Part shown: piece by piece, positions 1 through 10,676 of the stretch
How the letters are laid out: the number at the start of each line of letters is the position of its first letter
How positions within the stretch are numbered: position 1 is the first letter of the stretch
Assembly: GCA_022559985.1 (NCBI GenBank)
Contig: JAFJTR010000074.1
Location: 1 to 64,000, forward strand
DNA: 64,000 nucleotides
Reading direction: 5' to 3'
Origin: Parastagonospora avenae f. sp. tritici 18332-5
Taxonomy: Eukaryota; Ascomycota; Dothideomycetes; Pleosporales; Phaeosphaeriaceae
The notes under the pieces: generated by a model
Told to the model about the DNA's origin: nothing
Database searches by the model: none
The model's input: the letters and a program-made list of their open reading frames with translations, nothing else
Program-made: the position numbers and the translations under genes

Positions 1-1667
1 GGGCGGGGGATAAAAGCCACCTGTTCATAGATCAGACGAGACAAGACAGTCAATCACTTCAATCATCAACATTTTTCAAGAACCCCTTTAGATCTCACAA
101 CAGTACTGCTCTGCAAAAGGCTCTGATCGTTGGCAACCGCAGAACCGCCTCTGCGCCTCCTGACTATCTCCGCGTAGGCTCAGCGGCCGCACTCGAGCCT
201 TCCCCTGTTTAAATTCCTTTCTGCCTCCGTACCTTGCTCTGTTCTACACACAACGTCTTGTATTACACCTGAGACCTGTACGTAGTATACCAATCAAGCA
301 TCCCCACAAGCTCTGACGTTCCTGCTCGTTGCCTCTCGTGACAGAACCCCGTAGAGACAGAACACGAACACAAACGCATCATCATCATAATCATTAATGC
401 ATCATCTCTTCATCAATAATCAGACATGGATACTCAGCTGTTCCAGACAGGGTTAACCATCGCTGCAGAGCCTAGCTATTGCAACACATTTTATAACACT
501 CTAACTGCGCGCTATATGCTGCAACTACAGCAGCTAATAGAATTAATAATTTGCAACTGTCACGGTATCCTCCCGCGCCACTTTCACGTGACGCGCTTGC
601 GCTCGCTTACGCGCACGTGCCGTCTGCCACCTCCTATCTTCAGCTTGCTTGTACGTAGCTTGATTGCTCCTTAGCTATCCTCTTGTATTACACCTGAGAA
701 TTGTATGTAGCATATCAATCAAGCTTCTCCGCAAGCTCTGACGTCTCTGCTCGTTGCTTCTCGTAACAGCAACAGAGTTACTATACAAAGTTAATAGATT
801 GCGATAAGAAAATGCCGGGTTTTAGGGGGTACATAAAGCAGGTTTCAGGGGTTAGAATTTCCTCGCGTAACACTAAGCGAGTTTCTGCGAAAATCAGGCC
901 TAAAACCCCGCCTCATATTGGCTAGGCGCCGCACGAGACCGTTTCCAATACGACTTGAAGCTCCGTATCTAATTTTTCCGCTCGCATTGTACACGACATT
1001 TCAATAGAGACTTGAATGATTATTTGATAGAATGTTTGGAGACTCAAGAAGAAACAGTTGGCAGACAACGCTATGAAGAAGGCTGATGCAAAGATGCAAG
1101 GATGAGAGGGGCAGCAGATGCTGCTGGTGAAGATCCCTGCGATCGGTACGCCGACCGTCGTACCGACCGTACGCCCATACAATGAACGAACGACGTGTGG
1201 ATGGATTCTGATATGTAGCCAAAAGCTTACATATGAAGATGATAGACACGATGATAATGTGTAATCTTCGATGACTACCAGTTTGCCGACCTGGTCATTC
1301 CACAGCACCCACGAGAAGAAGTTTGTTTGATGTGAAAAGTCCTAAGAACACCATCTGAATCAGAATTATAACGTGAAGACTGACGAAACAAGTCGACTTC
1401 TCGATATTTGCGCCATGCTCTGAGACTCCTGCATATTCTTAAGCGCATAGCGTGCAACACGCCGACGAGAGCGCTCGCCATGCATGCAGTGGGGCAAGCC
1501 AGTGCTATGATGATGTCGCCAGCGATGCGATGAGTTGCGATCGGTACGCCGACCGTACGCCCATACACTGAACCAACGACGTGTGGTACACTTGCCAAAA
1601 TGTTTCCAATCATAGTCCATATATCTACACATCTTACATGTCTCCCGTCTTCAATCTACTCGCGATC
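1..1667. repeat. Decayed repetitive region, no supported gene
   Basis: Two sets of diverged direct repeats are visible. About 90 bases at 258-345 recur at 683-770 with scattered changes; both contain a TATTACACCTGAGA core and an AAGCTCTGACGT block. A second unit of about 45 bases at 1139-1200 recurs at 1538-1588 around GATCGGTACGCCGACCGT; the first copy carries an extra internal CGTACCGACC. A TATA-like ataaaag lies at 10-16. On the minus strand both copies of the second unit read as related peptides (YGRTVG followed by VPIA), so they may be diverged pieces of one duplicated sequence. Solo LTR or other transposon remains are the likeliest reading; no reverse transcriptase or transposase frame is seen. 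Confidence 0.5.
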
Positions 1668-3660
1668 TCACCGCATCTGATACTCATCCAGCGCCATGCC
1701 CTTGGCAATCTTCTTGAGCAGCGCCTTTTTCAAGAACTGCTCCCGCGCCAGACTTCTTGTTTGCTATCATCACGTCAGTATTACCGAACATCGTACAATT
1801 CAAAACAGACTTACCTTCACGAACACATCCGCACTGACCCGCCCCCTATCTAGCGCCCGGCCAAGCACAAACAACGCATCTGCAATGCCCTTCTCCTCCG
1901 CCGCAAGTGTGTACAACTGTCCGCCAACAAAGGTTGGCGCGACGAGCACATCGTCGACATCCGGTGCCTGTCTTCTTCGCGCATCGTCCATGACGCGGTC
2001 TGCTTCGAGCATGGCGCCCTTGAGAATCTGCTCGTTCGAAGCGAGCGCGGCATCGAGCTGCTGTAACTCGCCGAGCTCGGCTTGCAAACGCGAACAGGCG
2101 GTTTGTAGCGCGGCTTGCTGCGAGCGCAAGGGAGTCAGCGCAGAAACATTGGAACTGACGGTCTGCCGGATCTGCGATACTATCGTCTGGCTGAGGACGC
2201 GTAACAGAGCATCCTTCTCAGGGTTCGGAGGGACGGGTGGTACAGGTAGTGGAACTTGATTGCCGGACTGTGAGGGTATAGTGACTTCGAGGGAATCGTC
2301 GAGCAGATTAATTGGAGCTTTCGGCGCGGGTGCCACTTGTTGAGGTGGCTGTTGCGGATGTTGCTGATATCGAGGATGTTGTTGTGGTGGGTAACCCGGC
2401 CGCGGAGGCTGTTGGTACTGTTGCTGAGGTGCAGGATACTGCTGATGCGGTGGTGGAGGTCCTTGGTAGTGTTGACCCTGGTTTGCTGGTGCTTGAGGGT
2501 GGGACGCTGGTGGACGCTGAGCATACCGTAGTGCGCCGCGTTGACCCTCGGGCGTGATTGGACTCACAGGACTTCCTGAGCCATAGGCGTTCTGCGAGTA
2601 GCCGGGACCTTGGCCATGTGATAGCTGATGTCCCGAAACAGGTGTGGCTGTGCTTTGGTCATAGTTCCCTTGCCGTGATCCATTCTGCACGGGCTGATGT
2701 GCTTGCTGCTGCCATTGCGGTGGCGCAGCATAGTTGTGGCCTTGGCCTTGCTGATATGGCGGCCTCGGCTGAGGCTGTGGTGGTGGATGCGGTGGGAGAG
2801 GTGGTGGCTGCGAATAGCGATCACGCGACGGCTGGGGAGTCTGTGGGCCTTGGTCGCCCGGTTTCGGCGGCCGTGGTGGAGGCGCGGGGCTTTGCTGTAC
2901 AGGTCCTGGGGACGCTGATGCCCTCCCAGCGCTCTGAACGGAGCGCCGCCATTCTGCTGGAGGTGGGGGGACCGGTGGGGGGGCTTGCTGAGCGGGCGCA
3001 TTCTGTTGCTGTGGTTGGCGCGACCGTACTGGTGGCTCTTTTGCAAACACGCCCCGTAGAACCGCCAGGAAGTCGAAGAGTGTAGATTTCTGCCCCAGAG
3101 TCAGCGCCCCATGTCCTTGAATTAATTGCGCCAGCAAAGGTACTGCTCGGCGCGAAGCATACACACATCCCAATATTGCGCCCATTGTGCCAAGTACGGG
3201 TGGTATACCCTGCCATCTCCGCTCACATGCTGCCCAGGCCGCACCGCCATGTCCTGCGAAGGCGTGATGTATACTATGGGCGGCTCTCGAGGATAGGCGT
3301 AAGGCACCCATATTGCTACCGGAAAGCCATAGGTTGCGCCGCGAAACGTGACCGGCAACGTCCCGCCAAGGGTGAGCAGAAGAGCGGATGTGCCATTTTC
3401 ATATGCTGATGCTGTAAGTAGCTGTTCGAGGGCTCGGGCGAGCTGTTGCGGATGTGGAGGTGACGTACTATAGACCTCCGTCCGTGGGGAGAGAGACGGG
3501 TAGTGGGATAGGGCCTCGGCTGCGTCGTGATACGTCCGATTGACGTCTTTGTATTCCTTCGCAAATGATTAGCATTAGATTTGCGCAAATCCATGGTGGT
3601 AAATACACTGGTGAGCACGCTGTATAGCCAGTTGAGCACTTTCTCGGGCACGCCGGCCAT
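1668..3660 (-). CDS. VPS23: ESCRT-I subunit Vps23/Tsg101 (UEV domain protein)
   Basis: Ubiquitin-binding subunit of ESCRT-I, which sorts ubiquitinated membrane cargo into multivesicular bodies at endosomes. Five exons: 3607-3660, 3469-3556, 3167-3405, 1815-3089 and 1668-1763, giving 583 aa. The N-terminal UEV domain (about residues 1-150) shows VLNWLYSVLTS, VYTYENGTSALLL, YPREPPIVYITP and YHPYLAQW. A long Pro/Gln-rich linker follows (about 160-430), then a coiled coil and the C-terminal steadiness box (DALFVLGRALDRG..., ending QTRSLAREQFLKKALLKK). Introns are 50, 63, 77 and 51 bases. For intron 2 the acceptor six bases downstream was chosen because it restores the family motif TYENG. Start ATG is at 3660. 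The linker is unusually rich in PPxxP and polyglutamine. Convergent with nothing; its 3' side faces the repeat zone. Confidence 0.95.
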
Positions 3661-3981
3661 GCTGGTTCGAGGTCGATGTTTGGCGGGGAAGATCCGAACA
3701 CGACGTTGAGATGCGCGCGACACCTTGGCAGGCTACCACCAATGCATCGTCTGAGATAGACTAAGGAGTACCAGAATGTGTAGGTCACTGCAAATAATAA
3801 GCCATCGAGGGGGGTATCATCAATCATAATATTGACCGCTCTTGGCTGGCTTGCGCAGAGGGATAGAAGTATGGTACAGTAAACGTAAGTCGTGGCTTTC
3901 ATCATCGCCCAAGTAGATGAGGCCTAAATATCCTCCTAGAAGCGTCATAATATACACAAGCGAGCGGTGAGAGGTATTTCT
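3661..3981. other. Intergenic, VPS23 promoter and NFS1 3' region
   Basis: About 320 bases between the stop of NFS1 and the start of VPS23, both on the minus strand. Open frames here are short and lack family resemblance. It should hold the VPS23 promoter and the NFS1 polyadenylation region; no clear motif was recognised. Confidence 0.5.
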
Positions 3982-5757
3982 CTAGTGCTGGCTCCATTCA
4001 ATTGTGTTGAGATCCACACCCTCCTGCACCAACTCCCACAGCGGGCTCAGTTCTCGCAAGAATGATACGCGCTCCTGCACCGCCTTCAGCACGTAGTCAA
4101 TTTCTTCATCAGTGGTGAATCGGCCGATGCCGAATCGAATACTGCTGTGTGCGCTCTCGTCACTGCTGCCAAGCGCACGTAGGACGTAGCTGGGTTCGAG
4201 CGAAGCCGATGTGCAAGCACTGCCAGATGATAGTGCAATATCCTTAAGTGCCATAAGTAGCGACTCTCCCTCGACATAAGCGAATGAGACGTTAACGCAT
4301 CCGGGATAATGGCGCTCTCTGTCGCCGTTGAGGGTGGTGTGCTCCATGGACAGCAGGCCCGTGAGGAGTCGATTCGACAGGGCCGAGATGCGCTTTGTGT
4401 CATACTGTCCTTGGTCAGCCATATACACGCAAGCGCATGAGGACAAGTTGGAGAACAACAGTTAAACTCAGACGGGGTGCACATTTATCAACACGGCGCG
4501 TCGACGGCCGAAGCCGCCCAACACTCTGAAAGCCATGCATGTATAAAGCAAATAATCATAGTGTGGAAGGGGAAAGAAAGGGAACAGTGTCACGTACCTC
4601 CATCTCCTCTTTGCATATCCGGGCGGCTTCTCCCATGCCAATGGCGAGCGGAGGTGCAAGAGTACCACTGCGGAGACCTCGCTCTTGGCCACCACCACTG
4701 ATGATGGGGTCAAGCCTGACTCGGGGCCTTCGACGGACGTAGCATGCTCCAATACCCTTTGGTCCGTAAATCTTGTGGCCAGATATTGACATCAAGTCGA
4801 CATTCCACTTGTTGACATCGACGGGGATCTTTCCAACTGCCTGTGCAGCGTCGGTATGGAAGAAGACTTTCTTCGACCGACACAGCCGTCCGATCTCTTC
4901 TACTGGTTGCACGACACCAATCTCGTTGTTGACGGTCATGATGCTAACGAGCATCGTGTCGGGCCGAATCGCCGCCTCCAGCTGGGCCATGTCGACGAGG
5001 CCGTTGTTCTGCACGGGGAGGTATGTGATGTCAAAGCCTTCGTCTTGGAGATGCCTGCAGCTATCGAGCACGCACTTGTGCTCGGTCTGGCAAGTGATGA
5101 TGTGCCTCTTCTTGCCCGCTCTGCCGAAGAAACGCGCCACGCCTTTGATGCTCATGTTGTTGCTCTCGGTAGCGCCGCTGGTGAAGATGATCTCCTTGGG
5201 GTCGGCACCAATGAGGTTAGCGATGTGCTCACGCGAATCCTCCACGCCCTTGTCTGTCTCCCATCCGTAGGCGTGCGTCCGCGAGTGTGGGTTCCCGTAA
5301 AGGCCAGTCATGAAGGGCATCATCGCATCGACCACACGGGGGTCCATTGGTGTGGTGGCTTGCATGTCAAGGTAGATTGGCCGCGAGCCTTGGTCCATCA
5401 CTGAAGCTTGCTTTAAAATTCCTGCAAATTGTCAGCATCATCGAGTCGTGGAGGAAAAAAACAGTGCTTACCAGCCGACGGACTCATCATGGCATCAGCA
5501 CCAAGCCCTGTCGTTGGCATCGTAGCATCTTGCGCTCGCTCTCCAGTCTGGTGTAAGAATGCCTTTCGCTCGGCCTTGATGGTGGTGTCGACATTGACGG
5601 TCGCCTTCGAAGGCTTCGTCTCGGAAACATAATTTCGCCGTCCGTGGGCCTGGCCGGTGACAGCTCGCGAGCCAAAGCGCGAGAATGTGGAAGAGGGGTA
5701 TCGGCGTGAAGCAATTCGGAGGGCCTGCCTCGCGATGGTGGGTGCAATATTAGACAT
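3982..5757 (-). CDS. NFS1: Cysteine desulfurase, mitochondrial (NFS1/IscS)
   Basis: PLP-dependent enzyme that takes sulfur from cysteine to start Fe-S cluster assembly in the mitochondrial matrix and supplies sulfur for tRNA thiolation. Exons 5472-5757, 4598-5421 and 3982-4404 give 510 aa. The first roughly 95 residues are rich in Arg/Ser and look like a mitochondrial presequence. The catalytic body starts near residue 108 (IYLDMQATTPMDPRV). The PLP lysine lies in SISGHKIYGPKG (K312), with TDAAQ upstream, and the catalytic cysteine lies in SSGSACTSAS (C434). The C-terminus LNTIEWSQH is the eukaryotic NFS1 ending. Intron 1 is 50 bases; intron 2 is 193 bases, much longer than most introns here. 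Divergent from RVS167 across 529 bases. Confidence 0.97.
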
Positions 5758-6286
5758 GGTGAAGGTTATGTGGTTGGAGGTGGAGCGGAGACATCAGATA
5801 ACGTTTTTGCCTCGAGCTCGATTGGAAGGGCGCTAGCGTGCCTGACATAAGCCGCCGCGATCGTCACTGCCCATTGTCCACTTGCAGCGCCCGGGTGATG
5901 ACGGTGACTTATTCGATTGTTCGGGACATTCGGCGTTCATGTGCAGCATCCATTCTTCCATTAAGGCGCGGTAATTACTTCTTCGCGGTTCGATAGCTGA
6001 TCTCCTTATACCCCCAGAGATATTTTACCTAGTCGTGTTCACGGCCCTCGGCGTTCTGCACCACCCGGCCGGCAAGTGGCTGTTCTGCTAAGCCACTGGT
6101 CCCACGTCATAGGCAGGAACCACCAAGACACCAAAAACGGAATACGCCAAACGCAACCCACCCGGGCCATAAGCCCCATCGCGTGGTCAACGCCCTCTCC
6201 CCTATAGCCCACTCCTCGCGACATCATATCTGCACTATTAGCACACATCAATCACCGCATTATACTACCACCGCCCATACCCCACC
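5758..6286. promoter_or_regulatory. Divergent promoter region NFS1 / RVS167
   Basis: The 529 bases between the start codons of NFS1 (minus) and the amphiphysin gene (plus) must contain both promoters. C-rich stretches and short CACC runs lie just before the 6287 start. No confident factor site was recognised. Confidence 0.5.
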
Positions 6287-7871
6287 ATGAGCTGGAAAGG
6301 CCTCACAAAGAGCGTGGTTCGGGTACGCATTAGCTTCAGGCACCGCGTTGGGCTTCAGTCGTTGGCTGACTCTTCCTCCAGGCACCACAAACCGTCAAGC
6401 AAAAGTTCAACATTGTATGTACACCTCAGCCCGCCACTGCGCTTCTCTAGACTATGCGCCGACTTCCGGGAGTGCGCGAGTACGCGCTAACATTTGCTTT
6501 GCACAGGGCGAGATCACAAAGGACGCCATCTACATCGATGCTGAACGCCGCTTCGAGGAGCTCGAGAAGGAGACGAAGCGACTCCACGATGAGTCGAAGA
6601 AGTATGCGCCCATCACATGTATGATCACCGAAGCTTGTTACTGACTTGCGCCAGGTACTTTGAGGCCATCAACGGTGTGTAGAAACATGTCGCGTGCTCT
6701 CCCACACACCGTCTAACATATTCTCGCAGGAATGCTCACTCACCAAATCGAATTCTCGAAAGCGATCGCGGAAATCTACAAGCCCATCTCCGGACGAATG
6801 TCGGATCCCACCTCATTTCACGACGAAGGAAACTCTGCCGGCATAGAAGCATGCGAACAGTATGAGACCGTAGTGGGCGAGCTGCAGGAGACACTGAAGC
6901 CCGAGTTGGAGATGATCGAATCCCGGGTTATCCGGCCGGCGGATGAGCTCCTGGAGATCATCAAAGCGGTACGGAAGATTGCAGCCAAGCGCGACCACAA
7001 GCAGCTCGACTACGATCGTCAGCGTGCAGCACTCAAAAAGCTCCAAGACAAGAAGGAGAAGACGCTGAAGGATGAGAAGGCGATCTACAAAGCTGAAAAC
7101 GACGTGGAGCAGGCGACGACCGATTACAATTACTTCAACGATCTGCTCAAGGACGAGCTGCCCAAGCTCTTCATGCTGGAGCGCGAGTTCATTCAGCCGT
7201 TGTTCCAGTCCTTCTACTACATGCAGCTCAACGTGTTTTACACCCTACACGAGCGCATGCAACGGCTTGACATTGGCTATTTCGACTTGACCCTCGATAT
7301 TGAGGCAGCTTACCAGAAGAAGCGAGGAGATATCCAGGAAGAGACAGAGAAGATTTCCATCGTGAAGTTCAAGGCAACAGGCGGGCGCACGCCGGGCATG
7401 AAGCCTGGTCAATCGAAATATGCATCGAAGATGGCAGAAGCCAAGGCAGGCCGCGCGTCGGTCTCTTCAGAAACAGATGCACCACCTCCGCCCTACAGTC
7501 CAGGTCCTGCAGCCGCAGCCGTTGGTGACGTAAAGTCGCCAGCACTCTCAACCGGCTCCTGGGGCTCCGTCGCGAAGTCGAAAGGCGCCGCACCTCCACC
7601 ACCAAAGCCAAAACCTTCACGACTCAGTGGCGCACCTGCTGTTGAGCACGTCACGGCTTTGTACGATTATGAAGCGCAAGCAGAAGGCGACTTGAGCTTC
7701 CTGGCTGGCGATGTGATCGAGATCGTATCCCGGACGCAGAACGACAACGAGTGGTGGATAGGCAAAGTACGGGGGAAACAAGGACAATTCCCAGGTATGC
7801 CGGTCCTGATGTACATCTTCACCAAACATTTGACTGACCGATCACCAGGGAATTACGTCAAGCTTAATTGA
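6287..7871 (+). CDS. Amphiphysin-like BAR-SH3 protein (Rvs167/Hob1)
   Basis: Membrane-curving adaptor at actin patches and endocytic sites. Six exons: 6287-6322, 6382-6414, 6507-6601, 6655-6674, 6730-7794 and 7849-7871, giving 423 aa. Begins MSWKGLTKSVVRAPQ, the usual fungal Hob1/Rvs167 start. The BAR domain covers about residues 20-245 and is long, charged and helical (GEITKDAIYIDAERRF, FEAINGMLTHQIEFSKAI). A Gly/Ala/Pro linker carries PPPPYSPGP and PPPPKPKP, and a C-terminal SH3 domain follows (ALYDYEAQAEGDLSF, EWWIGKVRGKQGQFPGNYVKLN). The fourth exon is only 20 bases and the last 23; both are needed to keep the frame and give conserved residues. Introns are 49-92 bases. Orthology to S. pombe hob1 and S. 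cerevisiae RVS167 is clear. Confidence 0.95.
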
Positions 7872-8331
7872 TGAAACTACGAGCTCGGGTGTATCCGATC
7901 CTGCCGCCTTTGTTAGAGCAGTACTATTATTCTGTATCGCGAACAGGGATTGTTGGGACGTTAGAAGCTGGCGTTGCATCTTGGAGATTACCCTGCACTT
8001 GTTGCTCTCGTTTACGATAATTTCGAATTGCAAATATTAATTGTACATACCGTCGATGATCTTTTCTTATCCGCGGTCGATGCAAGTCGTTCTCTCTTCA
8101 CCATAAGCACGATAGATCGACCAACAGCACAGCCACATTTCGGCAACTAGCATGAAACAAGTGGGGCTCTTGCCCGATCTTGCCCCGCATGACGATGATC
8201 GGAGACATGGAGCATTGTGGCTTTCTATTGTTACTGACGGAAGCTAAATAGTTTATGCCATTCTTCATGCTTGCACAAACTCACGAAAAGCATCGCTCAA
8301 ACTCAGCTTTGCTGGCTATCCTATCGCGACT
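7872..8331. other. Intergenic, no gene seen
   Basis: 460 bases between the amphiphysin stop and the DSBA-fold gene. AT-rich stretches follow the stop. Short open frames only; presumably the terminator of one gene and the promoter of the next. Confidence 0.5.
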
Positions 8332-9064
8332 ATGACATACGATTCAACGATAACATTCACCCTCGACACGATATGTCCATGGTATGCAATTCCATGCCCG
8401 ACTCTCAATCACCTGCTCACCACCATCAAGGACATACCTCGGCTTCACACGCCTCCAAAAAGCCCTTTCAAAATGGAAATTCGCAAATCCCGATTTACCA
8501 GGAACTTTCACGCTCCGTCTCGCACCATACCAACTCTACCCCGAATTCAGCACCGAAGGCGTGAACAAGTATGAATGGTACAAGACAGAGAAATATGACG
8601 ACAGCGCAGAGAGGATGCAGATGTACATCGATTATATGACTGCGTTGGGGAAAGATGACAACATCCATTTTGACTTCGATCACGGCATGATTGCGAATAC
8701 GTTCCATGCGCACCGCATTCTACACTACGTACAAGAGAAGCACAGCCCAGACGCTTCCGTTTCCGCCCTACTCTCGTTGTACAAACAGTATTTCGAAGAA
8801 GGCGAACATCCTTCATCTCCTGACACGCTGACCAAAGCATGCCTGGCTGCGGGATTGAGTGAGCAAGAGGCGAAGGAGGTCGTAGAGGGAGGTGATATGA
8901 CGATGGAGACGAAGGCGGCGATTCAAGAGCAGGTGGGCAATGCGGTCGACAGTGTACCGTATGTGGTTATTGAGGGGCGGAGGAGAGACTTTACGCTCGT
9001 TGGAGCGAAGGCAGTGGAGGAGTATGAGAAGGCTTTGGGGCAGGTTGTGAAGGAGTCGACTTAG
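8332..9064 (+). CDS. DSBA/FrnE-like thioredoxin-fold oxidoreductase
   Basis: Exons 8332-8381 and 8431-9064 (49-base intron) give 227 aa. It opens TYDSTITFTLDTICPW, joined across the intron to TYLGFTRLQKAL, typical of the FrnE / 2-hydroxychromene-2-carboxylate isomerase branch of the DSBA family. A mostly helical insert follows, with DNIHFDFDHGMIANTFHAHRILHY, and the C-terminal part contains the cis-Pro region SVPYVVIEGR. The active-site position reads CPWT, so only one cysteine of a CxxC pair is present, as in many fungal members; this argues for a glutathione-transferase- or isomerase-like role rather than classical disulfide exchange. Substrate unknown; no targeting signal seen. Confidence 0.88.
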
Positions 9065-9342
9065 GGAGATAGACTGGTGATTATCATTTTGACGTTTCGA
9101 TCCTTGGAAAGCGTTTCACGTTGCACGCTTTCCAAGGCCACTCCAACCATTGTGAACTATAACCTCGAGAAGAAATTAGGCGACAGTTCCACCAATAGAC
9201 ACTTCTGCAGCCCCGCCTTCCGGTGAGGATGAGGGTGGCGTTGGGGCTGCGCAACATCACGCAGTTGACTATAGCTTACGAACACAACAACAGCAATGTG
9301 TTTTTCTATATCCCAACTCTTGTCAGGCATGGCAGCGCGAAG

Positions 9343-10221
9343 ATGGCCTCAATCACAAATACAAAGCTGCCAGAGACAACATCAGATGCCGCAAGCTTCA
9401 ACAGCTTCGACGGCCCGGGCACATGGGCTGCTTGGTGCATCACACATCGCCTCATGGATCCCGACGCTTCAAGGCAACTACAAACACAATCTCAGCCACA
9501 TTGGCTATATGTTATACACCAATTGGGCCGCGATCGACATGTTCCGCCATTTCGACTGGATGGCCAGCGCTACCTTCAAGGCTGTCGACTTCACCGGGAC
9601 GAACGATGCGTCGTTGGAGTTGAGCATCGCTGTGTTCGCTGTGGTGTGTGTTGGACTTGTACACGGGTTCATGCAGTCCGTGGTGTGGGTCTGGCGCATG
9701 CAGAGGGAAACGTCGAACGAAGTGAAGTTACTTATCCAGAGGAGATTTTTCATCCTGCTTCTCGGGTCACTGATGCCGGCCTGGGTTGGAATGTTTGTCG
9801 TCGTTGTTTGGGGAAAGCGCCTCCAGCTACGCATCTTGGGCCACTGGACCACAGATTTCAAATGGGCATTGTGGTGTCTGGCCAACTGGATCGGCTGGAA
9901 CATTGGGGACATTCTGTCAAGTTCGTGGTATTTCTTTCCCTTGCACATTTCTTTCATGGGTGTAACCTGGGTCTCCCTCATGTGCTCGTGTTCGGACTGC
10001 CAATCTTTGACAGTATTAGACCGAGCAACAAGACATGCTACTTTGTACCTTGCGGAGCTGGGTCACTTCGGGACTGGGATCAGGCATTTGCTTTGTTCCT
10101 GGCGTTGTTCTGGTTCATGCATAAGCATTTGCCAGCGCTTCGGAAAGTAAGATGGAGAAAGGAACGCATAACGGCCAATTGGCCGGGAACAAGTCAAAGT
10201 CGTCGATCACTTCCACAATAG
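9343..10221 (+). pseudogene. Multi-pass membrane protein, GPGTWAAW family, frameshifted
   Basis: A fungal membrane protein of unknown function, related to the intact gene at 46599-48254. The start MASITNTKL and the motif FDGPGTWAAW lie in one frame; from about 9446 the homologous sequence continues in another frame (IASWIPTLQGNYKHN, then YTNWAAIDMFRHF and several hydrophobic helices such as GMFVVVVWGKRL). Keeping the protein continuous would need two extra bases near 9445-9447, and there is no GT..AG pair to bridge the switch. A second frame change seems to occur between about 9960 and 10080, where the first frame again gives a helix-like stretch (ALFLALFWFMHKHL). GTAAGA after 10146 could be a splice donor. 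Pseudogene, sequencing errors or an unusual gene model are all possible; the first is favoured. Confidence 0.6.
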
Positions 10222-10676
10222 CTGAGGACTCCGTTTGTGCGCCGTCTGAAGCTTGGATGTGTCGCAACTTCACACGCAGGAGCGCAGCTGCCTAACTGTC
10301 TTCACGATAACTGCTCTTTCATCTGGCAACAGCAACGGCTGCACTCTTTCGCGAAATTCTTAGTACGGGTCATGAGGATCGACTTTGTAGAAGTCTCGGC
10401 ATTGCCGTTGCAAGCAACATTTATAATTGTACGGCAATAACCGGAAAGAGTTCACTGGAGGCTTTTCTACATGCGCGTTGATGTGGGTATGACACCGCGA
10501 GGCTGTCTTGTGGCTTTGAGCATAGCCTGCGACTGGACAGATCAGACCAGGGCTTGTGTGGACCAAGATAAGGCGAGATCCTCCAGCCTGATTGATACTC
10601 ACGCTTCAAAACGTCGCCATCGGTCCGTAGCACAGCTCATCACTTTTGACTCCCGTCAATACTTGCTTGCCCAGCG
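10222..10676. other. Intergenic, upstream of the HET-domain gene
   Basis: 455 bases with short, unrelated open frames on both strands. Nothing recognisable. Confidence 0.4.

Noticed and set aside
2312..3085. Plus-strand frames over VPS23
   Set aside because: Mirror of the Pro/Gln-rich linker; no start context or domain.
4856..5404. 182-codon plus-strand frame
   Set aside because: Antisense shadow of NFS1.
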